A stretch of 22,304 nucleotides of DNA from Paulinella micropora (Eukaryota; Cercozoa; Imbricatea; Euglyphida): assembly GCA_009731375.1 (NCBI GenBank), contig BJOX01000170.1, positions 428,887-451,190 on the forward strand. The letters are read 5' to 3'. Positions 1-8,894 of the stretch are shown piece after piece (within the stretch, counting starts at the first letter, position 1; each line of letters opens with the position of its first letter). The notes beneath the pieces were generated by a model. It saw nothing but the letters and a program-made list of their open reading frames with translations, had not been told where the DNA came from and made no database searches. The translations under genes were made by a program, and so were the position numbers.

Positions 1-13
1 GGGGGGGGGGGGG
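1..13 (+). repeat. Poly-G run at window start
   Basis: Thirteen consecutive G residues open the window. Similar G or C runs occur at 1951-1958, 1995-2008, 3323-3330, 3381-3409 and 3605-3633, so homopolymeric G/C is a recurring property of this left part. Run length is the least reliable aspect of any assembly, so the exact number should not be trusted. Confidence 0.85.
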
Positions 14-57
14 ATTAAGAGGGCACTGCCGAGGCTTGGACTGTCGAGATAGGTCCT

Positions 58-515
58 CATCATACGGGGACTTATAGTTGATGTGTGATTCCTAGGCACT
101 GTGTACCGGTTGAGGTGGTGCTCGCAGAGGTAGTAGTACTCGGAGCTGAACAGCAAGAAGCAGCGTACATGTTGGTCCTTATGATTGTTAGCATCACACA
201 GCCGCGCGCAAAGCGCATTTCTGTGCATGTCTTAGAAGATTGCATGCATACATGAACCTATATTATATATATATATATATATGCATCTACATTCAAGAGT
301 CCGTACATCCCCAAATGCGCACACAGAAAATACATATCGAAGCTGTTTTGGCGAACTATTTCGAGTGACAGCCACTGTCCTCGTGCAAGCTGCAGCTGAA
401 TGTAAAAGCTTCTGCGTTCGCGGTTACCGTTTTCAGAATTTTCTGCAGAATTTCCCGAGAAAAAATACGAAAATTTCCTTGAAACTCCCTGGCAAAGTTC
501 TCAAAATGCGAAATC
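58..515 (+). repeat. Diverged tandem duplication, copy 1
   Basis: This block recurs about 0.5-0.6 kb downstream. Shared landmarks in order are CATCATACRGGGACTTATA (58 and 574), GGAGCTGAACAGCAAG (142 and 628), GTTGGTCCT (171 and 655), CTTAGAAGATTGCATGCATA (about 231 and 771), CATCTACATTCA (284 and 906) and ATGCGAAAT (506 and 1120). The offset grows from about 484-540 before the internal microsatellite to 614-622 after it, because copy 2 carries a much longer microsatellite. No protein or RNA gene is recognisable. It may be a tandem satellite-like unit or a degraded transposable element. A 90-codon open stretch at 281-553 lies in it but is not conserved as a frame in copy 2. Confidence 0.8.
264..282 (+). 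repeat. (AT)n microsatellite
   Basis: A short alternating AT run of about nine units sits inside tandem copy 1. The equivalent place in copy 2 has become a compound CA/TA repeat of about 100 bp, so the same microsatellite has expanded independently. Confidence 0.85.
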
Positions 516-573
516 CCCGGAGGCTGCGGGCGAGGGGCGGGGACAGTCAGTAATCGGGAAAAGGAAGAGTTAA

Positions 574-817
574 CATCATACAGGGACTTATATTTATGTG
601 TGTCTTGGAGAGGTTGTGGTGGTGCTTGGAGCTGAACAGCAAGGAACAGGACGTGTTGGTCCTCGTGATTATTAGCATCACAGCCGCCTGCAGATCGCAT
701 TTCTATGTACTGAATTCCTTATGATTGTTAGCATCACACAGCCGCACGCGAAGCGCATTTCTGTGCAAGTCTTAGAAGATTGCATGCATACATGAACCTG
801 TACACACATACACACAC

Positions 818-904
<87 letters not shown>

Positions 905-1130
905 ACATCTACATTCAGGAGTCCGTGCATTCCCAAATTCGCACACAGAAGATACATCTCGGAAGGTATTTTGGCAAACTATTTCGAATGACAACTACTG
1001 CCCATGTGCAAGACTGCAGCTGGCTGTAACAGTTTCAGCGTTCGTGGTTACGGTTTTTAGATTTCCAGTCAGACTTTCAAAATTCCCGGAAAGTATATGA
1101 AAATGACACGTTCCCCTACATGCGAAATAG
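574..1130 (+). repeat. Diverged tandem duplication, copy 2
   Basis: This is the second copy of the block at 58-515, with many substitutions and small indels, so the duplication is not recent. Within it a short segment is repeated again: TTGGTCCTCGTGATTATTAGCATCACAG-type sequence at about 655-690 is followed by CCTTATGATTGTTAGCATCA at 717, which matches copy 1 at position 177. Copy 2 therefore holds one full and one partial version of that stretch. From 717 to 800 it aligns to 177-260 at a constant offset of 540 without indels. No coding function is apparent. Confidence 0.8.
802..904 (+). repeat. Compound (CA)n(TA)n microsatellite
   Basis: CA units run to about 858 with small interruptions (CATACA, CGCA) and are followed by TA units to about 904 with one AAAT-type interruption. 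Alternating purine-pyrimidine DNA like this can adopt Z-DNA (CA part) or cruciforms (TA part). It makes false reading frames of Ile-Tyr and Cys-Val repeats on the - strand. Confidence 0.92.
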
Positions 1131-1741
1131 GCAAAATTTTGAGGTGAGGTCATTTCAAAAAAGTATTCGCCAGATGCCTTGACATCTTTTTTCCCCAGGG
1201 TGGCAGAGTTGGACCGAGAGGGTTTAGGTTAAACATGCATACATATATATTAAAAATCTACATATGGAGAGTATTTTTCATGACAATAGGTTATAGAATT
1301 TAGGTGGAGGATGTCGAGAAAGATGGAGATACAAGACACGAACACTATACACAACATCAAATCATGTAAGCCTACAGAAAGGGGTGGGGTCGTAACTATA
1401 CGCCACATTTCAGCATAAGAACATGTGTTACTTACTACAAGTCTCTAACACTTCGCTCTCAGCCTATTCTGTGACCAAAACCATGACAAAAGCTCTTGAT
1501 GAGAGCTTCCAAAATGATTGACCGCGCAAGCAACTTACAAGGCATGACTAAGAACAAACGCCGAAATCAATAGCTTTCATTGCTCGTTCGCAAGCCCGTC
1601 ATAAGCATTACCCAAATTAGACCTCATGCAAGAATTAGCTTAGAAAAGGTCACTTGCGTTTAGCGTCCCTGAAGCTCTACCATAAAAATCTGATTCTCTC
1701 AGACCTGTGGTTGTTTTTCGTTTGGAAGTCATGTCATTGCC
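1131..1741. other. Unassigned intergenic sequence
   Basis: This stretch has mixed composition and no sustained reading frame, no recognisable RNA gene and no obvious repeat. A small perfect hairpin is present at 1490-1508, with 7-bp arms AAGCTCT and AGAGCTT and loop TGATG. A short AT-rich patch lies near 1224-1250. Nothing else is supported. Confidence 0.5.
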
Positions 1742-1856
1742 ATCGTTGTCATCCTTCATGCCCTTGCCATCCTTGCCGTCATTCATGCCCTTGCCACCCT
1801 TCATTGGCTTGCCATCCTTGCCGTCATTCATGCCCTTGCCAACCTTGCCGTCCATG
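1742..1856 (-). repeat. 27-bp minisatellite, imperfect
   Basis: Units of 27 bp beginning TTCATGCCCTTGCCATCC recur about four times, with an 18-bp shortened unit in the middle (near 1791-1808). Every length change is a multiple of three. Read on the - strand, the array gives a nine-residue repeat MNDGKDGK(G/P), within a 75-codon open stretch (1640-1867) that starts at GTG or at an internal ATG (1853-1855). Triplet-respecting indels would fit coding sequence, but there are only a few units, no recognisable domain and no flanking gene structure. The 27-bp unit also has 9-bp sub-periodicity, which alone can explain triplet-sized changes. I call it a non-coding minisatellite, with a short peptide as the alternative. 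Confidence 0.7.
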
Positions 1857-1941
1857 TCTGAACACACACCATGAATGTATATATAAACATATATATGCGC
1901 AATATTAACATAATATTAATGTAATAAAAAATAAATAAATG

Positions 1942-2007
1942 AAAAAAAAAGGGGGGGGATCCGAGCACTCTATCACAAACTTTCGAGCCCCTTGCCCCCC
2001 CCCCCCC

Positions 2008-2042
<35 letters not shown>

Positions 2043-2065
2043 ACTTTTTTTTTTTTTTTTTTTTT
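1942..2065 (+). repeat. Cluster of A, G, C, A and T homopolymers
   Basis: In order the cluster contains A9 then G8 (1942-1958), a short mixed segment, C14 (1995-2008), A32 (2009-2040), CCAC, and T21 (2045-2065), ending directly at an assembly gap. The A32 and T21 runs around CCAC form an inverted repeat that could fold into an A:T hairpin. Such structures commonly disturb sequencing, and the gap immediately follows. Confidence 0.9.
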
Positions 2066-2075
2066 NNNNNNNNNN
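2066..2075. other. Assembly gap (10 N)
   Basis: Ten Ns follow the T21 run. Ten is a conventional placeholder, so the true size of the missing sequence is unknown. Order and orientation across the gap should not be assumed. Confidence 0.98.
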
Positions 2076-2431
2076 CCATCCGCAGGCGACAAATTTCAGC
2101 CTGGGTGGGGGATCATAACTTTATTTCAACTTACAAATATTTTGCAGCGCAGACATATGGATGTGTGTGTGTAGCTGGAAACGACATTAACAGAAAGTAT
2201 CTATTTTCATATGTGAAAAATTGGATAATTACGTCGGCATGTGTGAATTATGCTCCAAGATGCAACGGAGTACCGTCGAAATCGAATTTCCGGCCATTCA
2301 CCTTTGCTTTCTGTACGTGCTGCAGGACCAGCCAATATATCTTATGTAACAAAACACGGCTTGTTTTTCTGGACATATCAACCATACGCATGCCTTACAA
2401 GCATGAACACATTCATGAACTTCTCGCACGA
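2076..2431. other. Unassigned intergenic sequence
   Basis: This is ordinary mixed sequence. Two overlapping open stretches on the + strand (2105-2527 and 2250-2627) continue into the microsatellite beyond 2432, where they encode only Tyr-Ile and Met-Tyr-Val repeats. They resemble no protein family and have no initiation or splicing context that I can see. Confidence 0.5.
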
Positions 2432-2453
2432 CATACGTATATATATATATACA

Positions 2454-2484
<31 letters not shown>

Positions 2485-2526
2485 GTGTATGTATGTATGT
2501 ATGTATGTGTGTGTGTTGTATATATG
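2432..2526 (+). repeat. Compound (TA)n(GTAT)n microsatellite
   Basis: TA units are followed by GTAT tetranucleotides with GTGT variants, ending TGTGTGTGTTG. The tetranucleotide block probably arose from the TA/TG mixture by slippage. It is common animal simple-sequence DNA. Confidence 0.92.
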
Positions 2527-2555
2527 ATTTATTGATCTGTAACAGACCGTGCCAA

Positions 2556-2628
2556 GTTTATTATGTATATATATATATGTATATACATACATATAAATTA
2601 TATATATATATATACTTATTTATATAAA
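2556..2628 (+). repeat. AT-rich simple repeat
   Basis: Two short TATATA blocks are joined by GTATATACATACATATAAAT-type sequence. It lies 30 bp downstream of the GTAT array and may be part of the same simple-repeat cluster. Confidence 0.8.
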
Positions 2629-3192
2629 GAATGCGGACATGTTTGCCTATCAGAATTTGAGAAAAGTCTAAATGGTTTTTGAGGATGTTATAGAAAGTTG
2701 TTTGAATATCGACAGCCGATGCGTTTACATATACCATTTGTGCATAAAAATGTTGAAAAGAGGTTCGACAGAAAAATGCTCCGAGGCTTTGTTCACGGGA
2801 AATGTCATCCGATAGGGCAGAAATAATCGCGAGATGGGATTTTCCCACGTAAATTCTTTTTCTGTGACGAGCAAACTACGTTTGTCTTTTGCTCACCTTT
2901 TCAAAGAAAAGCCACAAACATATCCACACCATTTCAAAAATTTATTTTCCTTTTGCGACGAAAAGACATGTTTTATGCGGTTTTCGACCCCTAAAAATTG
3001 TGGCAGTCCGGTCATAACAAGATGGTCGTTTGATTTATGTCGTAGTTCTGATTTATATATATACATACTGTATGCCACAGTTACGATCGGTCTCTGACGG
3101 TGATTGATAATATGGCAATTGGCCCTTGTCAGCCGATACTCCAGATGACTCTCCTACCGATCTTATCATGAACTCTTTCCAAAAATTTCGAT
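2629..3192. other. Unassigned intergenic sequence, possibly an old repeat copy
   Basis: This mixed-composition stretch has no microsatellite except a short TA run near 3054-3063. The open stretches (2834-3097 on +, 2893-3078 on -) are under 90 codons, overlap each other on opposite strands and show no motif. The texture, with unusual runs such as TTTTGCGACGAAAAGACATG, would fit a degraded transposon, but no second copy is present in the window to support that. Confidence 0.4.
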
Positions 3193-3223
3193 ACTCACTG
3201 AAGTTTTAAACATTTCAGTGAGT
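3193..3223 (+). other. Perfect 10-bp inverted repeat
   Basis: The arms ACTCACTGAA (3193-3202) and TTCAGTGAGT (3214-3223) are exactly complementary around an 11-base loop, GTTTTAAACAT. No T run follows, so it is not a bacterial-type terminator. It could be a terminal or internal inverted repeat of an old element, or chance. Confidence 0.6.
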
Positions 3224-3270
3224 CTGCCCACGGCAAGGACTCAAATATGTAACCGGAGCATTGCGCGAGC

Positions 3271-3409
3271 ACCCCCCACCTCCCCGGGGGATAATTAATA
3301 TCAGGTTTTTGCGGTTCTCTTTGGGGGGGGATTGCACTAAACAAAAGAATTGAAAATGGCCTTAGGTGGAATAATTATTGCCCCCCCCCCCCCCCCCCCC
3401 CACCCCCCC
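3271..3409 (+). repeat. G/C-run-rich patch ending in a poly-C run
   Basis: The patch contains C6 and C4G5 near 3272-3290, G8 at 3323-3330, and a C run at 3381-3409 broken by a single A. It ends at an assembly gap. The complement of the C run is a G run able to form a G-quadruplex. Confidence 0.85.
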
Positions 3410-3419
3410 NNNNNNNNNN
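3410..3419. other. Assembly gap (10 N)
   Basis: A 10-N placeholder follows the poly-C run directly. The length of the missing sequence is unknown. Confidence 0.98.
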
Positions 3420-3564
3420 CGCCTGAGTGGTCTGAGTAGTTTCCTCAAAATTCGCGTTGAGAACATGAGATTTCCTGCCTTTCGGGAGGCCTACTTACGC
3501 ACGAATGGATATGTTTCCCGTACCTGAACTAACGGACTAAAATCCTATGTGACGAGACCACCCA

Positions 3565-3590
3565 GAGGGGGTGGGGGGTTGTGTGTTTGT

Positions 3591-3633
<43 letters not shown>
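3565..3633 (+). repeat. GT microsatellite followed by G29
   Basis: A GGTGGGGGGTT stretch, then GT units (about 3579-3604), then 29 uninterrupted G residues (3605-3633). The run length mirrors the 29-base C run about 0.2 kb upstream across the gap, so the two could pair as a long G:C inverted repeat enclosing gap and spacer. Confidence 0.9.
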
Positions 3634-3636
<3 letters not shown>

Positions 3637-3871
3637 GGTATTTTCAAAAACATATATATCAGAATCTGCATACATGTTATTTAGAAATTATATTAATGCA
3701 TACACAGAATAGATTGACCTGCATATATTACATGAAAAGAAAATATATAGATTATGTAACATGTTTCTATAACTTGACTATGCTTACGTGCATGTTTCTT
3801 GTATTTACGTATTTATAGTACCTATGTACGTACATGTACAAGTTGTGCGTATCAGACCTGCATCCCGTCTT
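3634..3871. other. AT-rich unassigned sequence
   Basis: This is AT-rich intergenic sequence with no repeat or gene signal. It leads into the 33-bp tandem pair. Confidence 0.4.
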
Positions 3872-3937
3872 CATTTTCGTTGTCAAACGCAGCGGCATTC
3901 GGATCATTTTCGTTGTCAAACGCAGCAGCATTCGAAT
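3872..3937 (+). repeat. Two tandem copies of a 33-bp unit
   Basis: Unit 1 (3872-3904) and unit 2 (3905-3937) both begin CATTTTCGTTGTCAAACGCA and differ at only two positions, so the duplication is recent. The 33-bp length keeps the frame, which lengthens a 119-codon open stretch on the + strand (3788-4147) where it appears as a repeated HFRCQTQ peptide. I see no other evidence that this is translated. Confidence 0.9.
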
Positions 3938-4026
3938 CCGCCAGCCTCTATGTACCAACGTGCACATATTAGTGGACACAAGCCGGACAGGACATTTGCG
4001 CTCCATGTCCCATGTACACGATACAC

Positions 4027-4043
4027 AGTGAGAAATTCTCACT
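4027..4043 (+). other. Near-perfect palindrome
   Basis: Arms AGTGAGAA and TTCTCACT are exactly complementary around one A. Short palindromes like this can be transcription-factor half-site pairs or chance. No context favours a function. Confidence 0.5.
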
Positions 4044-4208
4044 CATTCATGAACTACTTTGAACACTCATCGAAAGAATTCAAGTGCTTCCTTCTCAACC
4101 ATTTCTTGAGTCCAAACACCTTTGTCATGATTCTACACATACCCTAGATTCTGTGAGAAAATGAGCCCAAACACACATAAAAGACTACATTCATATGTGA
4201 GGTGTTAT

Positions 4209-4210
<2 letters not shown>

Positions 4211-4257
<47 letters not shown>
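4211..4257 (+). repeat. (AT)n microsatellite
   Basis: About 23 uninterrupted AT dinucleotides, the purest dinucleotide tract in the window. It is followed by a 200-bp mixed segment (4258-4455) that forms the left edge of the giant purine tract. That segment contains a pyrimidine run ending TTTTTACAG and then CAGCAGCAGTAGCAAC just before the purine tract starts. Confidence 0.95.
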
Positions 4258-4262
<5 letters not shown>

Positions 4263-6056
4263 AAATGCATTGAACAATGCTTCGATTTCAATAATTCTGG
4301 TCCGTGACTTATTTGAAGGGTCTCAAGGGCTTTCTTGGCTTCTTAGCATACCTCTGTCTCATTTTGCCTTTTATTCACGCGTTATCTTCCTGAAGCATAA
4401 AGTTCAAATCCTTTCTTTTTACAGTTGGGGGATCCAACAGCAGCAGTAGCAACATGAAGAAGAAAGGAAGAGGAAAGAAAGAAGAGGAGAAGAGGTAGAA
4501 GAGGAAGAGGAAGAGGAAGAAAGAAGAAAGAAAGAAAGAAAGAAAGAAGAAGAAGAAGAAGAAGAAGAAGAAGAAGAAGAAAAAGCACAGGAAGAAAGAA
4601 GGAAGAGGAAGAAAAAGAATAGGAAGGAGGAGGAAAAAGCAGAAAAAGAAGAGGAAGAAGGGGAAGATGAGGAAGAAGAGGAAGAAGAAAGAAGGAAGAA
4701 GAATAAGAAAGAAGAAAGAAGAAAGAAGAAGAGGAAGAAGAGGAAGAGGAAGAAGAACAGGAAGAGGAGGAGGAAGAAGAAGAGAAACAGGAGAAAGAAA
4801 GAAGAAGATGAAGAAAGACGAGGAAGAAGAAAGAAAGAGAGAAGAAAGAAGAAGGAAGAGGAAAGAAGAAAGAAGAAGAAAGAAGAGCCATAGGAAGAGG
4901 GAGAGGAGGAGGAAGAAGACGAGGAGGAAGAAGAGGAGGAAGAAGAAAGAAGAGAAATAGAAGAAGAGGTAGAAGAGGAAGAGGAGGAAGAAGAAGAAGA
5001 AAGAAGAAGAAAGAAGAAAGAAGAGGAAGGAGAAGAGGAACAGGAAGAGGAAGAGGAAGAGGATGAGGAAGAAGAAGAAAGAAGAAAGAAGAAGGAAGAG
5101 AGAAGAGTAGGAGAAGAAGAGAAAGAGGAAGAAGAGGAAGAGGATAAAGAAGCAACTAAGAAAGAAAGAAAGAAAGAAAGAAAGAAGAGGAGGAAGAAGA
5201 AGAAGAAGAAGACGAGGAAGAAGAAGAATACGAAGAGGAAGAATAGGAAGAGAAAGAAGAAGAATAGGAAGAGGAAGAAGAGAAAAGAAGAAAAGAAAAA
5301 AAGAAGGAAGAAGGAGAAAGAAGAAAAGGAAGGAGAAGGAAGAAGAAAGAAGGAAGAAGAAAGAAGACGAAAGAAGAGAAATAGAAGGAGAAGAAGAAGA
5401 GGTAGAAGAGGAAGAGGAGGAACGAGAAGAAGAAAGGAAAGAAGAGGAAGAAGAGGAGGAAGAGGAAGAGAAAGAGGAAGATATGAAGAAGATGAACAGG
5501 AAGAGCAGGAGGAAGAAGAGGAAGAAGAGGAGGAAGAAGAAAGAAGGAAGAAGAAGCAGAAAGGATAAGAAAAGAAGAGGAAGAAGGAAGAAAGAGGAGG
5601 AAGAAGAAAAAGAAGAGGAAGACAAAGCATAGGAAGAAGAATAGGAAAAAGAAAAAGAGGAAGGAGAAGAAGAAGAAAGAAGAAAAGAAAAGAAAGACGA
5701 AGCAAGAAGCAAGAAGAATAGGAAGAGGAAGAGAAAAAAGAAAGAAGGAAGAAGGAAGAAGAAAAAGGAGAAGAGGAAGAGGAAAAGAAGAGGAAGAGAA
5801 GGAAGAAGAAGAACAAGAAGAGGAAGAGGAGGAAGAAGAAGGAAGAAAGAAGAGGAAGAAGAAGAGGAGGACGAAGGAGAAGAGGAAGAGGAAGAAGAAG
5901 AGGAAGAGGAAGAAGATGAAAGAAGAAGAAGACAGAAGAAGACAGAAGAAAGAAGAAGGAAGAAGAAAGAAAGAAAGAAGAGGAAGAGGAAGAAGAAGAA
6001 GAAGAGGAAGAAGAAGAAGAAGAGGAGGAGGAGGAAGAAAGAAGAACAAGAAGAAG

Positions 6057-6059
<3 letters not shown>

Positions 6060-6121
<62 letters not shown>
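6060..6121 (+). repeat. Poly-A run of 62
   Basis: Sixty-two consecutive A residues end at an assembly gap. The paralogous position in the downstream copy has about ten A residues. The run could be a true expansion or an artefact of assembling through a low-complexity contig end. There is no upstream gene, so it is not evidence of a processed retrocopy. Confidence 0.85.
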
Positions 6122-6131
6122 NNNNNNNNNN
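6122..6131. other. Assembly gap (10 N)
   Basis: A 10-N placeholder inside the purine tract, directly after the poly-A run. Missing length is unknown. Confidence 0.98.
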
Positions 6132-6470
6132 AGAAGAAAGGAAGAAGACAGAAAGAGAAAAGAAAAACAAAACAAAGGAAGAAGAGGGAGAAGAGGAAGG
6201 ACAAGTGAAAGAAGAAAAGAAGAAAGAAGAAAATAAGAAAAGGAATAAAGAAGGGAAGGAGAAGACAAGGAGGAGGAGGAAGAAGAAAGAAGAAGAAGAA
6301 GAAGAAGAAGGCAGCAAGAAGAGGAAGAAGAGGACGAAGGAGAAGACGAAGAAGAAGAAGAAGAAGAAGAAGAATAGGAAGAGAAAGAATAGGAAGAAGA
6401 ATAGGAAGAGGAGAAGAAGAGAAAAGAAGAAGAAAAGAAAAAAAGGAGAAAGAAGAGGAAGGTGAAAGAA

Positions 6471-7600
6471 GAAAGAAGGAAGAAGAAAGAAGAGAAATAG
6501 AAGGAGAAGAAGGAGAGGTAGAAGAGAAAGAACGAGAAGAAGGAAGGAAGAGGAAGAAGAGGAGGAAGAAGAAGAATAGGAAGAGGAAGAGAAAGAGGAA
6601 GAAGATAGGAAGATGAACAGGAAGAGCAGGAGGAAGAAGAAGAGGAAGAGGAGGAGAAGGAAGAAGAAGAAAGAAAGAAGAAGGAAGAAGAAGCAGAAAG
6701 GATAAGAAAAGAAGAAGAGGAAGGAGAAGAAGAGGAAGAAGAAGGAAGCAAAAAGAGGAAGAAGAAAAAGAAGAGGAAGAGGAAGGAGACGAAAAAGAAG
6801 AAGAATAGGAAGAGGAAGAGAAAGCACAGGAAGAAAAATAGGAAAAAGAAAAAGAGGAAGGAGAAGAAGAAGAAGAAGAAGAAGAAGAAGAAAGAAGAAG
6901 AAAAGAAAAGAAAGAAGCGAGAAGAAAGATGAAGAAGAGGAAGAAGAAAGAAGAAAGAAGGAAGAAAAAGGAAGAAGAAAAAGAAGGAGAAGAAGAGGAA
7001 GAAGAGGAAGAGGAAGAAGGAAGAAGAGGAAGAAGAACAAGAACAGGAAGAGGAGGAAGAAGAAGGAAGAAAGAAGAGGAAGAAAAATAGGACGAGGAAG
7101 AATAGGTAGAAGGAGAAGAGGAAGAGGAAGAAGAAGAGGAAGAAGATGAAGAAGAAGAAAGAAGAAAAAGAAGACAGATTGTTAGAAGGAAGAACGAAAG
7201 AAAGAAGCAAGAAGAAGAAAGAAAGAAAGAAGAAGAGGAAGAAGACGAAGAAGAGGAGGAAGAGGAAGAGGAAGAAAAAGAAGAAGAAAAAGAGGAAGAA
7301 GAGGAAGAAGAAGAAAGAAGAACATTGTAAGAGGGAAAAAAAAAAGACGAAAGAAGCAGAAGAAAGAAGAAAGGAAGAAGACAGAAAGAAGAAGAAAGAA
7401 GAGAGAAGAAAAACAAAAAAGAAGGAAGAAGAAAGAAGAAGAGGGAGAAGAGGAAGGAGAAGTGAAAGAAGAAAAGAAAGAAAGAAAGAAGAAAGTAAGA
7501 AAAGGAAGAAAGAAGAAGAGGAGAAGAGAAGAGGAGGAGGAGGAAGAAGAAGAAGAAGAAGAAAGAAGAAGAAGAGGAAGAAGAAGGAGAAGACGAAGAA
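6471..7600 (+). repeat. Higher-order block in purine tract, copy 2
   Basis: This is the partner of 5340-6470 and carries the same landmarks in the same order. Where copy 1 has a 62-base A run followed by a gap, this copy has only GGG then about ten A residues (7335-7346). That gives an internal reference for what the gapped region may look like. It also holds the least purine-like interruption of the area, ACATTGTAAGAGGG near 7322. Confidence 0.8.
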
Positions 7601-7789
7601 GAAAAATAGGAAGAGGAAGAGAAAGAAAAGGAAGAAGAAGAAGAAGAAGAGGAAGAAGAAAGAAGAAAAAGAAGAAAGAAAGAAGAAGAAAGGGAAAGAA
7701 GAGGAAGAAGAAAAAGAAGGAAGGATAAAGAAGACAGAAGAAGAAGAAGAAGAAGGAAGAAAGAAGAAAGAATAAGGGAGAAATAAATA

Positions 7790-7803
7790 AATAAATAAAT
7801 AAA
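7790..7803 (+). repeat. (AAAT)n then (AAAG)n microsatellite
   Basis: AAAT tetranucleotides stand out because they contain T. They are followed immediately by AAAG units to about 7820 and then GAA units, which suggests one ancestral tetranucleotide run in which a G to T change expanded. Confidence 0.85.
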
Positions 7804-8229
7804 GAAAGAAAGAAAGAAAGAAGAAGAAGAAGAAGAAGAAGAAGAAGAAGAAGAAGATGATGAAGAAGAGGAAGATAAAGAACAAGAAGAATTAGACGAA
7901 GAGGACGAGGAAGAAGAAGAAGAAGAAGAAGAAGAAGAAGGGAAAGAAAGAAAGAAGAAGAAGAAGAAGGAGAAGAAGAAGAAGAAGAAGAGGAAGAGGA
8001 AGAAGCGGAAGAAAAGGAAGGGGAAGAAAAAGAAAAAGAAGAAGAAGAGGAAGATGAAGAAGAAAAAGAAGAAAGAAGAAGGAAGAAGAAGGAAGAAAAG
8101 AGGAAGAGGAAGAAGAAGAGGAAGAAGAAGAGGAGGAAGAGGAAGAAGAAAAGAAAAGAAGAAAAAAAAAAGAAAAAGAAAGAAGAAAGGAAGAAGAAAA
8201 AAGAAGAAAGAGAGAAGAAAAAGAAGAAA

Positions 8230-8860
8230 GAAGGAAGAATATCAAGAAGAAAAAGAGAAAGAAGCAAGAACAAGGAAGAAGAAAGATGAAAAGAAGAAAA
8301 AGGAAGAAAGAAGAAGAGGAGGAAGAAGATCAAGAGGAAGAAGAAGATAAAGAGGAAGGAGGAAAGACGAGGAAGAGGAAAAAGGAGAAGAAGAAGAAGA
8401 GGAAGAGGAAGAGAAAGAATAGGAAGAAGGAGAAGAAAAAGAGGAAGAGGAAAAAGAAGAAGAGGAAGAGGAAGAAGAAGAAGAAGCAGAAGAAGAAGAA
8501 GAAGAAGAAGAAGAAGAAGAAGAAGAAGAAGAAGAGGAATGAGGAAAAAAGAAGGAAGAAGAAAGAAGAGGAAGAAGAAAGAAGAAAAAAGAAGAAAAAA
8601 GGAAGAGGGAAGAAGAAAGAGGAAAGAAGGCAGAAAGAAGAGGAAGAAGAGGAAGAAGGAGAATACGAAGAAGAAGAATAGGAAGAGGACGAGAAGAAGA
8701 AGAAGAAGAAGAGGAGGAAGAAGAAAGAAGAAAAGAAGAGAAAAGAAAGAAGAGGAAGAAGAAAAAAGACAGAAGAAGAAGAAGAAGAAGAAGAAGAAGA
8801 GGAGGAGGAGGAAGAAGAAGGGGAAGAGAAAGAAAGAAGGAAGGAAGAAAGAAAGAAAGA

Positions 8861-8894
<34 letters not shown>

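Larger units (their letters stand above)
5340..6470 (+). repeat. Higher-order block in purine tract, copy 1
   Basis: Ordered landmarks in this block recur in the next one: AGAGAAATAG (5375 and 6491), GATGAACAGGAAGAGCAGG (5491 and 6612), GCAGAAAGGATAAGAAAAG (5556 and 6693), AGAAGATGAA (5911 and 7141), GAAGAACA (6041 and 7317), GAAGAAGACAGAAAGA (6144 and 7377) and AGTGAAAGAAGAAAAG (6204 and 7461). Offsets run from 1116 to 1276, with changes due to slippage in the simple-repeat parts. A partial further match to the first landmark lies at 4951. This shows a block duplication and not only local slippage. Confidence 0.8.

Noticed and set aside
281-700. Open stretches of 90 (+) and 114 (-) codons in the first tandem unit
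   Set aside because: They are on opposite strands of the same DNA, and the aligned copy 2 does not keep either frame, so there is no sign of selection on a protein.
734-994. Cys-Val and Ile-Tyr repeat frames on the - strand
   Set aside because: These are translations of the CA/TA microsatellite; three frames are open at once.
2105-2627. Two overlapping + strand open stretches of 125 and 140 codons
   Set aside because: They overlap in different frames, and a large part of each translates the TA and GTAT microsatellite. No family resemblance is visible in the remainder.
3788-4147. A 119-codon + strand open stretch with a repeated HFRCQTQ peptide
   Set aside because: The repetition comes from the 33-bp tandem pair. 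There is no recognisable domain and no flanking exon signals I can support, and overlapping frames on both strands are also open.
4375-7885. Very long - strand reading frames (about 870 to 1010 codons) rich in Phe, Ser and Leu, in all three frames
   Set aside because: The - strand here is pyrimidine-only, and every stop codon needs A or G, so open frames are unavoidable. All three frames are open together, the residues follow from TTC/CTT/TCT permutations, and the frames run through an assembly gap.
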